From: Bacteroidota bacterium
GTDB taxonomy: Bacteria; Bacteroidota; Bacteroidia; AKYH767-A; OLB10
Reading direction: 5' to 3'
Assembly: GCA_963169675.1 (NCBI GenBank)
Contig: CAUJFJ010000108.1
Span: forward strand, 1 to 53,152
DNA length: 53,152 bases
The notes below the pieces were generated by a model. The model saw only the letters and a program-made list of their open reading frames with translations, was not told where the DNA came from and did not search any database. The position numbers and the translations under genes were made by a program. Positions 27,453-38,643 of this stretch are shown one piece after another. Numbering within the stretch: position 1 is the stretch's first letter; each line of letters starts with the position of its first letter.

Positions 27453-29372
27453 CTAGTGATGTACCAGGTATTCGGAACCGACCAACTGACGAACGGCATT
27501 CATGATTGCAGCTGCATCAAAATGGCATTCATCATAGAGCTCTTTTTGCTCCCCGTGTTCAATGAACCTGTCGGGGACACCAAGGCGTGTCATAGCTATC
27601 GAATAATTATGATCGGTCATAAACTCCGAGACAGCGCTTCCAAATCCACCTTGAATAGCATGATCTTCCACAGTAATCACCTTTTTATATTTTGAAAAGA
27701 CTTCGTGAAGCATTTCTTCATCGAGTGGCTTCACAAAACGCATATCGTAATGTGCAGGAAAGAACCCTTCTTTAGCTAATTGTTTGCAGGCATCTTCAGC
27801 AAAATTACCGGGATGACCCACAGAAAGGATTGCTACTTCTTCACCTTCCCGCAGTAAGCGGCCGGTACCAACTTTCATTTCTTTGAGTGGTGTTTTCCAC
27901 TCTACCATAACACCATTTCCACGTGGATATCGGATAGAAAATGGTCCGTTGTGACGGGAAGCGGTGAACATCATATTACGAAGTTCCTCTTCATTCATAG
28001 GAGATGCGACCACCATATTGGGGATACATCTGAAATAAGCAAAATCGAATACGCCATGGTGAGTTGGACCATCAGCACCTGCGAGTCCGCCACGATCGAG
28101 ACAAAAGACCACATGTAAATTTTGCAATGCTACATCATGCACAACCTGATCGAAGGCACGCTGCATGAATGAGGAATAAATATTGCAAAAAGGGATCATT
28201 CCCTGAGTGGCCATACCGGCTGAAAAAGTAACTGCATGTTGTTCAGCAATTCCTACATCGAATGCCCTTTCGGGGATAGCCTTCATCATGATATTCATGG
28301 AACATCCGGAAGGCATTGCGGGAGTAACCCCAACAATTTTTTTATTTTTTACTGCAAGCTCAACGAGTGTATTGCCAAATACATCCTGGTATTTTGGTGG
28401 GGATGGCTTGGTTATAACCGGCTTAAAAATCTCACCAGTAATTTTATCGAAAAGTCCGGGAGCATGCCATTTGGTTTGATCCTTTTCGGCCAGCTCGAAA
28501 CCCTTACCTTTCACTGTGATACAATGCAAAATCTTGGGTCCGGGAATATCTCTTAAGTCGCGCATGACCTTAACCAGATGGTTCACATCATGGCCGTCGA
28601 TTGGCCCAAAGTACCTGAACCTCAGCGATTCAAACATATTGCTATGTTTTAAAACAGCTGATTTCAGGGCATTTTCAAATTTCTGAGCAATTGCCTGGGC
28701 ATTTGGTCCGAATTTGCTGATTTTACCAAGAATATTCCAAACCTCATCTTTCACTTTATTATAAGTGTGAGATGTAGTTATGTCGGTAAGATATTCTTTG
28801 AGGGCACCCACATTAGGGTCGATGCTCATGCAATTATCGTTAAGGACTACCAGTAAATTAGAATCTTCCACACCACCGTGATTCAGTCCTTCGAAAGCAA
28901 GGCCGGCTGTCATGGCACCATCGCCAATAATAGCCACATGCTGACGATCGGCTTCTCCTTTTAAACGGGAAGCAACGGCCATACCGAGAGCTGCAGAAAT
29001 AGACGTACTGGAATGTCCTACTCCAAACGTATCATATTCACTTTCAGAGCGTTTCGGGAACCCTGAGATTCCCTGATAGATTCTATTGGTATGAAAAACA
29101 TTCCTTCTGCCGGTCAGAATTTTGTGTCCGTAAGCCTGATGTCCAACGTCCCATACAAGCTGATCGTAGGGAGTATTAAAGGCATAGTGAAGGGCAACGG
29201 TAAGTTCCACAACCCCTAAACTGGCACCAAAGTGACCGCCATTAACAGAAACAATATCAATAATAAACTGCCGCAATTCATCACACACCTGTTTAAGCTG
29301 ATCATCTTTCAGCTTCCGCAGATCTTCCGGAAAATTGATGCTTTTAAGGAGTTCGCCTGGTTGTACTTCCAT
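27453..29372 (-). CDS. dxs: 1-deoxy-D-xylulose-5-phosphate synthase
   Basis: GHFGASLGVVELTVALHYAFNTPYDQLVWDVGHQAYGHKILTGRR; GDGAMTAGLAFEGLNH; DRGGLAGADGPTHHGVFD. Confidence 0.98.
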   Translation of the reverse strand: MEVQPGELLKSINFPEDLRKLKDDQLKQVCDELRQFIIDIVSVNGGHFGASLGVVELTVALHYAFNTPYDQLVWDVGHQAYGHKILTGRRNVFHTNRIYQGISGFPKRSESEYDTFGVGHSSTSISAALGMAVASRLKGEADRQHVAIIGDGAMTAGLAFEGLNHGGVEDSNLLVVLNDNCMSIDPNVGALKEYLTDITTSHTYNKVKDEVWNILGKISKFGPNAQAIAQKFENALKSAVLKHSNMFESLRFRYFGPIDGHDVNHLVKVMRDLRDIPGPKILHCITVKGKGFELAEKDQTKWHAPGLFDKITGEIFKPVITKPSPPKYQDVFGNTLVELAVKNKKIVGVTPAMPSGCSMNIMMKAIPERAFDVGIAEQHAVTFSAGMATQGMIPFCNIYSSFMQRAFDQVVHDVALQNLHVVFCLDRGGLAGADGPTHHGVFDFAYFRCIPNMVVASPMNEEELRNMMFTASRHNGPFSIRYPRGNGVMVEWKTPLKEMKVGTGRLLREGEEVAILSVGHPGNFAEDACKQLAKEGFFPAHYDMRFVKPLDEEMLHEVFSKYKKVITVEDHAIQGGFGSAVSEFMTDHNYSIAMTRLGVPDRFIEHGEQKELYDECHFDAAAIMNAVRQLVGSEYLVHH

Positions 29373-29563
29373 TTAAAATAAGACAAGGAATTAACAAAAT
29401 TACAAAATTTCCGGAAACTCTCTCACGGAAATGCATAAATTCAGTAACAAACGGTAATGTAGGATAGTTTATGGTGTTGAGGCTGAAATAAGTTTGAATT
29501 TTCACAACTACCCTTTCTCCAGCCAATTATATTTGCGAACAGGCGTGCCAGAGCCGTTAAATA

Positions 29564-30736
29564 TTGATAATTTTGCATCAAATGAAGAATATGAAATTCG
29601 GTACAAAAGCCATCCATGCCGGTCAGGAACCTGATCCATCCACCGGAGCCATCATGACTCCGATATATCAAACCTCAACTTACGTACAGGAATCACCCGG
29701 AAAACACAAAGGATATGCCTATGCAAGAGGTAAAAATCCAACCCGAGTTGCGCTTGAAAAGTGTATAGCAGCATTGGAAAATGCCAAGCATGGTTTATGT
29801 TTTTCAAGTGGTCAGGGAGCAGAAGATGCTATCATTAAATTATTGCGTCCCGGCGATGAGGTAATTGCTACTGATGATTTGTATGGCGGTTCATACCGGA
29901 TGTTCACAAAAATTTTTGCGCACTATGGCATTGTATTCCATTTTGTAAACATGCATGATGCCAATGAAATTAAAAATCATCTGAACGCAAAAACAAAAAT
30001 GCTTTGGGTGGAAACACCAACCAATCCGTTGATGAAAATCATCGACATAAAAGCATGCGCTAAAATTGCTGATGATAACAAACTGATTCTGGTTGTCGAT
30101 AATACTTTCGCTTCACCATATTTACAGAACCCTCTTGATTTGGGTGCTGCTATTGTTATGCATTCAGCAACCAAATATCTGGGAGGCCATTCCGATGTGG
30201 TGATGGGAGCTTTATGCACTAACAGTGACAGCCTGTATGAAGAGCTGGCATTCATAGCAAACTCCTGTGGTGCAACACCCGGACCGATGGATAGTTTTCT
30301 GGTAATGCGTGGTATAAAAACTTTGCATGTAAGAATGCAGGCACATTGCAAAAACGGAAAAGAAATTGCGCACTATTTAAAAACGCATCCAAAAATCGAC
30401 AAAGTATTCTGGCCCGGATTCGAAGATCATCCAAATCATCAGATTGCAAAAGAACAGATGCGTGACTTCGGAGGAATGATATCATTCACAATGAAGGGCA
30501 ACGATATGGATGCAGCGTTTCGTATGGCATCAGCACTCAAAGTGTTTTCACTGGCTGAATCACTCGGAGGAGTTGAATCATTAGCTGGGCATCCGGCCTC
30601 AATGACACATGCCAGCATACCAAAAGCCGAACGTGAAAAATCGGGAGTAGTAGATTCACTTATTCGTTTGAGTGTTGGTATTGAAGATATCGAGGACCTG
30701 CTTGCAGATCTGAAGCAGGCACTGGACGCATGTTAA
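29564..30736 (+). CDS. Cys/Met metabolism PLP-dependent enzyme (cystathionine gamma-synthase/lyase-like)
   Basis: FGTKAIHAGQEPDPSTGAIMTPIYQTSTY; ATKYLGGHSDVVMG; AESLGGVESLAGHPASMTHA. Confidence 0.95.
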   Translation: MIILHQMKNMKFGTKAIHAGQEPDPSTGAIMTPIYQTSTYVQESPGKHKGYAYARGKNPTRVALEKCIAALENAKHGLCFSSGQGAEDAIIKLLRPGDEVIATDDLYGGSYRMFTKIFAHYGIVFHFVNMHDANEIKNHLNAKTKMLWVETPTNPLMKIIDIKACAKIADDNKLILVVDNTFASPYLQNPLDLGAAIVMHSATKYLGGHSDVVMGALCTNSDSLYEELAFIANSCGATPGPMDSFLVMRGIKTLHVRMQAHCKNGKEIAHYLKTHPKIDKVFWPGFEDHPNHQIAKEQMRDFGGMISFTMKGNDMDAAFRMASALKVFSLAESLGGVESLAGHPASMTHASIPKAEREKSGVVDSLIRLSVGIEDIEDLLADLKQALDAC

Positions 30737-30774
30737 TTCACATTTCTATTCACAGCAAACAGAAACTTTAAAAA

Positions 30775-31470
30775 ATGTCACAATACAAATTTGCAGTAAT
30801 TGGTCTGGGACAATTTGGGAATGCGATTGCAAGAACACTTGCCATTCGTGGTGCAGAGGTACTGGCAATCGATAGCAACGAAGAGCACATTGAAGATATT
30901 AAAGAAGAGGTTTCCTATGCAGTTTGTATGGATGCAACTGATATAAGAGTTCTTCGTTCTCAAAATGTGCAGGACATGGATGCGGTGGTTGTTGCAATTG
31001 GCGAAGACTTTGAAGCGCTGATGTTGTGTGTAGTTCAATTGATGGAATTGAAGGTTAAAAGAATCATGGCACGCGCTAACGGTAAGCATCAGAGACAAAT
31101 TCTGGAGAAAGTTGGTGTAACCGAAATTCTTTCACCTGAAAATGATGTAGGACTTGCTGTTGCAGAACGATTGCTGAATCCGAACATCCTAACCTCACTG
31201 ATGCTTCCCGACAATTATGAAATTGTTGAGATTAAAACTCCCAGAACAATGGCTAACCGAAGTCTTGGAGATATCAATCTGCGAAGCAAATACAATTTAA
31301 ATCTGATTACTCTCAAGCGCGAAACGGAAGCCATTAAAGATGGTGAGGTAATTAAAGAAGCCCATATCCTTGGAGTTCCAAATTCAGAAACGGTACTAAT
31401 TGAATCGGATACTATTATTGTATTCGGATTAGTTAGAGACATAGAACGCTTCATTGAAATAAACAAATAA
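30775..31470 (+). CDS. TrkA/KtrA family RCK protein
   Basis: VIGLGQFGNAIARTLAIRGAEVLAIDSNEEHIEDI Rossmann RCK_N; C-terminal TrkA_C-like region. Confidence 0.93.
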   Translation: MSQYKFAVIGLGQFGNAIARTLAIRGAEVLAIDSNEEHIEDIKEEVSYAVCMDATDIRVLRSQNVQDMDAVVVAIGEDFEALMLCVVQLMELKVKRIMARANGKHQRQILEKVGVTEILSPENDVGLAVAERLLNPNILTSLMLPDNYEIVEIKTPRTMANRSLGDINLRSKYNLNLITLKRETEAIKDGEVIKEAHILGVPNSETVLIESDTIIVFGLVRDIERFIEINK

Positions 31471-31496
31471 GTTCACCAACGAACTCCGTTGCTTCC

Positions 31497-33053
31497 ATGA
31501 ATCTCTTGAGCAGGCGACAACAGTATTACTTTTCTTCTTTTCTAAAACACGATCTTAAAGCCAGTATTACGGTTTTTTTCGTTGCACTACCCTTGTGTCT
31601 GGGAATTTCACTTGCTTCAGGCGCACCATTATTATCAGGATTACTTTCAGGAATTATCGGAGGCATTGTTGTTTCCGCAATCAGCAGATCGCCTTTAAGT
31701 GTAAGCGGACCGGCTGCAGGCCTTACAGCAATTTGTGCTACAGCAATTGCTGAAACGGGATCGTTGCAGGCATTCTTTCTTGCAGTGTCATTAGCGGGCA
31801 TTATTCAGGTAATTACAGGCACACTGAAGCTTGGTGGCTTCACCCATCTCATTCCTTCTTCCGTAATTAAAGGCATGCTTGCTGCCATTGGAATTCTGCT
31901 CATTTCAAAGCAAATTCCCATTATAATCGGCTATGACCAACCTGATTTCTGGCGAAACGAATTTTTCAATATCATTACTTTCGATCACGCCTTTCAGCAC
32001 ATCGATAATCTGTACCACAAACTTTCACCAGGCTCCTTGATTTTGGCGGCTGCATCAATTGCTGTGCTGATACTGTGGAAAAAATATGCAGCTCACCGGA
32101 TATCTTTTATTCCTACTTCATTTGTAACGGTACTTGTGGGAACATTGCTGGCCTTGGCATTTGCATCTACACAATCGTTGAGCCTTACACCAAATCAGTA
32201 TGTCACCATTCCAAAAACTATTCTCGATCAAATGCAAATGCCGGATTTTCATTTGCTGTTTGAAACGCCTTCCATTTGGAAATACGGAATAGTGATTGCG
32301 CTGGTGGCTTCATTGGAAACATTACTGAGCATTGAAGCAATTGATAAAATTGATCCTCAAAATCGAATCACACCACAAAACAGAGAGTTGATTGCTCAGG
32401 GAACCGGGAATTTGCTGAGTGGAATATTAGGTGGATTGCCTATTACAGCAGTTATAGTCAGAAGTGCTGCAAATGCTGAAGCGGGAGCACGAACACGGCT
32501 ATCCGGGATTTTCCATGGAGTATGGTTAATTCTGGTAATTGTTCTTGCATCTTCATTGGTAAACTATGTTCCCTATGTGGTGTTGGCAGTCATTCTTGTC
32601 AGAACCGGTTATAATCTTGCCAAACCTGCAATGATTCTGAATATATACAAACAGGGGAAAGAACAATTCTTGCCATTCATAGTCACCATAGTTGCCATGC
32701 TTGCAACCGACTTACTGATAGGAGTACTTATAGGAATTGTTTACAGTTTGTATTTTCTTATTCGAAACACTTACAAGGCAGGATATACCATTTCAGAAAA
32801 TGTTCAGGGACATACGATGCACGTGAATATGGAGCTGGCATTAAATGTCAGCTTCCTAAACAAACGAAAAATCAAGGAAGCTCTGGATCGCATCCCACCC
32901 TACTCTATTGTTACAATTGACGGAACAAGAAGCATAAATATTGATCACGACATACTCGAAATATTTCAGGAATTCCGTTCCAAAGCCCGTCAACGGCACT
33001 TACAGCTTGAGTTAAAAAATATTCCGGAGGTTAGTGTGATTGAATTGCATTGA
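31497..33053 (+). CDS. SulP family inorganic anion transporter with C-terminal STAS-like domain
   Basis: FFVALPLCLGISLASGAPLLSGLLSGIIGGIVV; SPLSVSGPAAGLTAI; GNLLSGILGGLPITAVIVRSAANAEAGARTRLSGIFHG. Confidence 0.95.
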   Translation: MNLLSRRQQYYFSSFLKHDLKASITVFFVALPLCLGISLASGAPLLSGLLSGIIGGIVVSAISRSPLSVSGPAAGLTAICATAIAETGSLQAFFLAVSLAGIIQVITGTLKLGGFTHLIPSSVIKGMLAAIGILLISKQIPIIIGYDQPDFWRNEFFNIITFDHAFQHIDNLYHKLSPGSLILAAASIAVLILWKKYAAHRISFIPTSFVTVLVGTLLALAFASTQSLSLTPNQYVTIPKTILDQMQMPDFHLLFETPSIWKYGIVIALVASLETLLSIEAIDKIDPQNRITPQNRELIAQGTGNLLSGILGGLPITAVIVRSAANAEAGARTRLSGIFHGVWLILVIVLASSLVNYVPYVVLAVILVRTGYNLAKPAMILNIYKQGKEQFLPFIVTIVAMLATDLLIGVLIGIVYSLYFLIRNTYKAGYTISENVQGHTMHVNMELALNVSFLNKRKIKEALDRIPPYSIVTIDGTRSINIDHDILEIFQEFRSKARQRHLQLELKNIPEVSVIELH

Positions 33054-33092
33054 AAGCTTCATGCTTCACGGGTTTGATTACATTTGGTTTCA

Positions 33093-33992
33093 TCAATACT
33101 TGTAATATCGAATTGTGATGTATTTGACGGCTTGCTCCATTGTATTTAAAACTGAAACCAATCTTCCCCTATTATCATAATTATATTCTAATGTGTTCTT
33201 TTGAAAATCAACATTCGTAAATGGGCCACTATGGTAAAAATGATGTTCAGCTGTTAATTGCTTTTGAGAATTGTAAGTATAATGAATAGTGTCATTCTTG
33301 CATGTGTGATCTAATCTATTACCATCCATATCCGTAACATATATCTGACAATAACGAATGGTTTTTATATGGCTCCCTTTTTCATCGTAAAAGTGTTCGC
33401 TATTTAAAATGTAACTTTGAGACTTGTCCCTTTGATCATCATAAAACACTTTTTTCAGCCTTCTTTTATCGTCATATTCATATCTTTTAAAATCTACTTG
33501 ATATGAATGAATAAAATCACGTATCTCATTAGAATAAATTATTAAACTATCTTGATAAATATAGCTTGTAAAATTTTGATTTCGTGTTCGAGAATTGAAC
33601 ATATGATCCGGTACGCTATCCATATGCCTTTCAAAATAAAGATTTCCGAATTGGTCGTATAAATATATTGTTATGGATTTTGATGCATCTTTATTCTTAT
33701 TGTCTTTTTAAATCTTTGTAATAATGCTTGGCTGATTGTTCTCATTGTATTGGTAAGATGTTTCATTTCTTACAGTGTCCTTCCAAAAGCTTTGTCTAAG
33801 TTGGATTAATCCTTCGGAATAATATTCTTTAGCTGCCAAAGAGCTATCCTTCCCATCAACTCTAAACTCCAAAACTTCTTTAAGCGACTTATCTGGCAAA
33901 TACGTACTTTTAATAACAATCTCGGAATACTGCCCAAATAGATTGGTTGTTAGCATCATAAAAGTGACGCTTAACTTAAGAATTTGTATCAT
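33093..33992 (-). pseudogene. Hypothetical secreted protein interrupted by an in-frame TAA (33708-33710)
   Basis: ORFs 33708..33992 and 33093..33623 are in the same frame; reading through TAA gives ...QPSIITKI*KDNKNKDASKSITIYLYDQFGNLYFERHMDSVPDH... Confidence 0.65.
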
Positions 33993-34171
33993 ATAGTTGA
34001 GTTTTTATAATAGCACATAAGGTCACGTTTTCTCCCAAAGGTTTTGTGTTTAACGGTTGAGCCGGCCACCAAAATAATAAAAATAGTGCTTTGGAATTTA
34101 TTAATATCCCAACAATCTTGATTGCTTCAAACGTTCCTGAAAATTAGCTCAATGAATGTTCTAAAAATAAT

Positions 34172-35965
34172 TTAATTTTTTTGAATTATCAATTTGCTAC
34201 TCCCGGTAAATTCTCTTGTTGTGATTTTAACCGTATAAAGACCATCGGCAAAATCGGCGGTGTTTACACTGAGCGTATTGTTCTCAAAAAAAGTATGACG
34301 ATAAACTTCTTTCCCGGTAATATCTGTAATTTGAATTTCTGAATTTTCAAAACTTGCATTTAGATTTAAGCTGAATTGATTACTTGCCGGATTCGGAGAG
34401 AGCAGAAAAGTTGCCGGATCGTTGTGTTCATGAATTCCGGTAAGCTCGCTGAGTTTAGCAATCCAGACATCAAAGGAGGCACCGGCGTTAGTCAACGTGG
34501 TGGATCCAAAAGTAACGGTAGGGCTTTGGAATATTCCTGTCAAATAAATTTCCCCTGTATTGCTGATTGCCAAATGATTGCCCAAATCCTGGGATGGCCC
34601 GCCTGTGCTGACTCCCCACTGAGGGGTTCCGTTGCTGGCAAATTTTAGAATAAATATGTCGCTGCTCCCTGAATTGACAAGTGTGTTGCTGCCAAATGAA
34701 ATTGACGGGGCTTCAAAATAACCGACAACAAATACGTCTCCATTGGCATTCACTGAAACGCCATTACCAACATCATAAAATGCACCACCTGTGGAGTTGG
34801 CCCATATAACATTACCATTGTTGTCATATTTTGCCGTAAACGAATCGCTGTATGAAGGGGAATTATTGGTAACTGTAATTGTACCGAAATCCAGTGTTGG
34901 ACCCTGGTAATATCCGGTGATATATACATTGCCGTTTACATCTGTTGCGAGATCATTTCCTGATTTATTAAATAGGCCTTGTGGATTTTGAGCCCATAGC
35001 ACATTTCCATTACTGTCGCATTTAACTAAGAACAGATCTGAAAAACTACTACCTGATGAGTTTGTTAAGGATATGGAACCAAAATTTATTGCGCTGCTTT
35101 TGAAATAACCGGTGACAAAAACGTTACCGGAAACATCTGATTTAATGCTAAGTCCGATATCATAGTCGCTGCCTCCATGACTCTTCGCCCACATAACGTT
35201 ACCGTTTTGGTCGTATTTTGCAACGAAAAGATCCGTTGAACCCTGATTTGTTAAAACAGTTGAACCAAATGAAATAAGAGATGATGCGAATGATCCTGTA
35301 ATTAAAATATTACCATTCCCAACTATCGCTATCCCATTGCAAAAGTCAGAGATAGTACCACCAGCTCTCCTTGCCCAGATGATATTCCCGAGTGAATCAA
35401 ATTTGGCCAGAAAAATATCACTGGACCCACTTGTATTGTTGGTGATGGATATCGGTCCGAATGTGAGAGAAGCTGATGAAAAAGATCCGGCAATACAAAC
35501 ATTATTGTTGTTGTCAATCGCAATAGAAGATGCGTAATCAGTAGATGCCCCTCCTGCACTTTTTGCCCATATCACATTCCCATTGGGGTCATATTTTACA
35601 ATGAAGAGATCGGCGATGCCGCCACTTGCATTCGTGAGTGTTATAGCACCAAAAGTAATAGTTGTGCTCGCAAAGGAACCGACTACATATACGTTTCCGC
35701 TGTTATCGGTAACGGTTCTGCTTGAATTGTCGGCGAAGGCACCAGAACCTGCTTTGGCCCAGTTCCAGACAGGAGACTGAGCAAAACTAGTTGTATTTAA
35801 CACAACTATCGCTAAGGCGAGAAGGCAAATGGTCTGGAAAACGGATTGGGCTTGTTTTCTTCTGATTTGTGGTTTTTTCATTTTGAGTTGGATCTGAATA
35901 GACAGAAAGTCTGTATAAGACGGAGTAAATATATGAAAGATACCTAATATGCAGATAAAAGGCAA
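34172..35965 (-). CDS. SBBP-like beta-propeller repeat protein with T9SS sorting domain
   Basis: Repeats of type GGASTDYASSIAIDNNNNVCIAGSF / GNVIWAKSAGG; C-terminal LLSPNPASNQFSLNL... Confidence 0.88.
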   Translation of the reverse strand: MPFICILGIFHIFTPSYTDFLSIQIQLKMKKPQIRRKQAQSVFQTICLLALAIVVLNTTSFAQSPVWNWAKAGSGAFADNSSRTVTDNSGNVYVVGSFASTTITFGAITLTNASGGIADLFIVKYDPNGNVIWAKSAGGASTDYASSIAIDNNNNVCIAGSFSSASLTFGPISITNNTSGSSDIFLAKFDSLGNIIWARRAGGTISDFCNGIAIVGNGNILITGSFASSLISFGSTVLTNQGSTDLFVAKYDQNGNVMWAKSHGGSDYDIGLSIKSDVSGNVFVTGYFKSSAINFGSISLTNSSGSSFSDLFLVKCDSNGNVLWAQNPQGLFNKSGNDLATDVNGNVYITGYYQGPTLDFGTITVTNNSPSYSDSFTAKYDNNGNVIWANSTGGAFYDVGNGVSVNANGDVFVVGYFEAPSISFGSNTLVNSGSSDIFILKFASNGTPQWGVSTGGPSQDLGNHLAISNTGEIYLTGIFQSPTVTFGSTTLTNAGASFDVWIAKLSELTGIHEHNDPATFLLSPNPASNQFSLNLNASFENSEIQITDITGKEVYRHTFFENNTLSVNTADFADGLYTVKITTREFTGSSKLIIQKN

Positions 35966-36209
35966 AATGCTATACTAAAAATGTGTTTAACGATTTGCAT
36001 ATTGGTGATGGTCTGGCTTTTCAGCGCTAAAGTTCGTTCGGAGAACTGAATTTTCTATAGTTACAATCCTAACAGCTAACGGAATAATATAACCACTTAA
36101 CCGGTAGTTTTGGTTAGCTACTTTTATTGGATGAAACTCTCGGACACAATGATTGCATTAACATCAGTAATATAATGATTATTACTGATGTTAAGTAACG
36201 ACAACCTTG

Positions 36210-37835
36210 CTAATCAACAACAAATTTCAAATTAATAATTGTATTATTATTTAACACGGTACTAATAATATACATACCCGGATTTAGGTTATTTACTGGA
36301 ATTGACATTGGGAAATCAATGCCGTTTACGTTTTGATTAAATAATAACCTACCCCTTATATCAAACAGTTTTATTGAAGAATTGTCCAATGAATTACATG
36401 TCGAATTCAACGTGATTAGTTTATTTGTTGCATAAGTTAAAAATAAATCTTCGCAATGATCCAAATTGTTAGTATTAAAATTCGAACTAAGTATTCCACA
36501 TATAGGTGCCACTAAAGGATTATAAATACTGGGAGGGTTAGAAAAATCTACTCCTAAATAGGGATACATACTTGGCAAAGCAGTCATATTATTCGAAAAT
36601 ACAGAATCAATTATTACAAGACTCATGGGATTCAAAGGATATGGAACATAGTTGCAATTCGGAGCATCTGGATATTGACGTTCAATCTGAATAAATTTCG
36701 TCCCGGGATCATTTGTTCGACGCAAAAAGAGTGCACTTCCATCAGAACCGTCTACTACTGCTGCTTGAAAATAAAAATAATAACCATCGGAAGATCTCCA
36801 TGAATGAACAGCATTGCCTGCTGTATCTAATTCCAAAAGAATTGTATTATTTGAGTTGCCAATAAATTCCCTTGTTCCTGAAATAATAATCCTGCCATTT
36901 GATAATATACCCATATTAAGGCTTCCAAATGTTCCACTTCCTGGAAAAATTACAGTTGGGTCTAGAATTTTAAAAAATGTAGTTTCCCAATTAGCATTCA
37001 ATTTATGAATACAAAGCCTGTTCTGGCTATTCACACTGGCCATCAACACAATATACCTATCACCATTAAACTCTTCATAGTCCTTAATGAGCAAACTTCT
37101 AACTAAGGTAGTGTCGTAATAAAATCTTCTTTCCCAATTTAGATTTTTCAAGGTATCAAAACCATTGATCTGGTAATACCCTGAATCAGGATAAATTAAT
37201 TTTTGCCCAAATATTTTTGTGTTGTTCAGGCTATCCAATGTTGTAAAAAATGGATTAAATAATTCAGTTTGTGAAGTTTTTGAAATTAAATTCAAGTTTG
37301 AATTTAAGGTTACTGCATAATATGAAGGACAGCATACTACATCCAGGATTCCATCATATTCCGTATGAACTCCTTGCAAATATATATCATTACTAAAAGT
37401 ATTAACAGGCCCCCATCGGATAGCTTCTCCGGTTGAGGGGCTATTTATAGATTTAATAAAATTTATTTGGTTCCCATACTTATCAATTTTTCGAATATAG
37501 GCGGTCGAAAACCATGAGAACATGTCCTCTTCAACTGGTGAATTAATGTAGAAACCAGAATCGGGAGATGCAATAATATTAATTTGTCCATATTCTATTC
37601 CTGTACTACTGTTGCCGTAATTTTTACTCCATAAAAGATTACCTGAAACATCCAATTTTAATATTTTTAGCTGGTTATCTGCAATACCACAAATCACATT
37701 CCCATCAGCAGCAATTTGGATAATAGGAGTCGACAAAGAAAATTTCATCGTGTCTAATTGTAATCGATAACTTTGCTGGGATGATGAAGTTTTTGAAACC
37801 AGGAGTAATACAATTAATATGCTAATAATTTTCAT
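36210..37835 (-). CDS. Secreted protein with T9SS type A-like C-terminal domain
   Basis: Signal peptide; IKLFDIRGRLLFNQNVNG...LNPGMYIISTVLNNNTIINLKFVVD. Confidence 0.75.
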   Translation of the reverse strand: MKIISILIVLLLVSKTSSSQQSYRLQLDTMKFSLSTPIIQIAADGNVICGIADNQLKILKLDVSGNLLWSKNYGNSSTGIEYGQINIIASPDSGFYINSPVEEDMFSWFSTAYIRKIDKYGNQINFIKSINSPSTGEAIRWGPVNTFSNDIYLQGVHTEYDGILDVVCCPSYYAVTLNSNLNLISKTSQTELFNPFFTTLDSLNNTKIFGQKLIYPDSGYYQINGFDTLKNLNWERRFYYDTTLVRSLLIKDYEEFNGDRYIVLMASVNSQNRLCIHKLNANWETTFFKILDPTVIFPGSGTFGSLNMGILSNGRIIISGTREFIGNSNNTILLELDTAGNAVHSWRSSDGYYFYFQAAVVDGSDGSALFLRRTNDPGTKFIQIERQYPDAPNCNYVPYPLNPMSLVIIDSVFSNNMTALPSMYPYLGVDFSNPPSIYNPLVAPICGILSSNFNTNNLDHCEDLFLTYATNKLITLNSTCNSLDNSSIKLFDIRGRLLFNQNVNGIDFPMSIPVNNLNPGMYIISTVLNNNTIINLKFVVD

Positions 37836-38331
37836 TTCTTTTTGATTTTACCTATCAATAGTTACTATATAAAAAAAACCAATGGAGTGGTCCTCCGCTA
37901 ACAGTCAGACTGTGAAAATACTCATTTTACCAATACATTTGTTAATTTCTATTGAAAAAAAGGGGCGGAATACGCTCTTCCCACTATTGAAAAAAAAGGT
38001 AAGCGGAATGCAAACCAAGGTGTCAACATCCCGGTATTTTGGTATTAATACCTTCTGAATATCCAACTCATCTGTTCGTAATTAAAAAACAAGGGTAAAC
38101 CCTTGGGTGTTGAGAGCTTTTTTTAGAAAATTCTTCTTAAAATGGGGATGGTGGAGTCGGGGAAAATTTTGCAGATATTGTAAGCGTGTGTCTTTATAAC
38201 AAAAAGTGGGAGATTAAGAAAATATTGAATTCAGGTAAACCTGATCGGTCAACGTGGACACGAATTTTTTCAAAACATCGAAGAGGATTTTTTTATGCTT
38301 ATCATTATTTAGCTTGGCGTCACAACTAGCT

Positions 38332-38643
38332 TTAATAACCAAGAGGTTCTTGGCTAGTGTGTTTAATTCTTAGAACTCGAATTTCTTTTTCATCAGTTTT
38401 AATTTGATATGTCACACGATAACTGAAAACTACAAAAACTCGAAATTCCTTGTTTGGAGAGTTTTTTAATTTGTCCAACTCACAAATGAGTGGGTTTATT
38501 TTAATCAGGTTAAGCCTGGCTATGATAGCACTCTTTACAATCTTAGGAGCTTGATGACTTTGTTTTTCAAGAAAATTTAGAATTTCCTTAAAATGGTCAA
38601 GAGCATTTCTGTCCCAGACTATTTTTAACCTGGGATTTACCAT
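38332..38643 (-). CDS. RelE/ParE family toxin
   Basis: VWDRNALDHFKEILNFLEKQS...FRVFVVFSYRVTYQIKTDEKEIRVLRIKHTSQEPLGY. Confidence 0.82.
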   Translation of the reverse strand: MVNPRLKIVWDRNALDHFKEILNFLEKQSHQAPKIVKSAIIARLNLIKINPLICELDKLKNSPNKEFRVFVVFSYRVTYQIKTDEKEIRVLRIKHTSQEPLGY

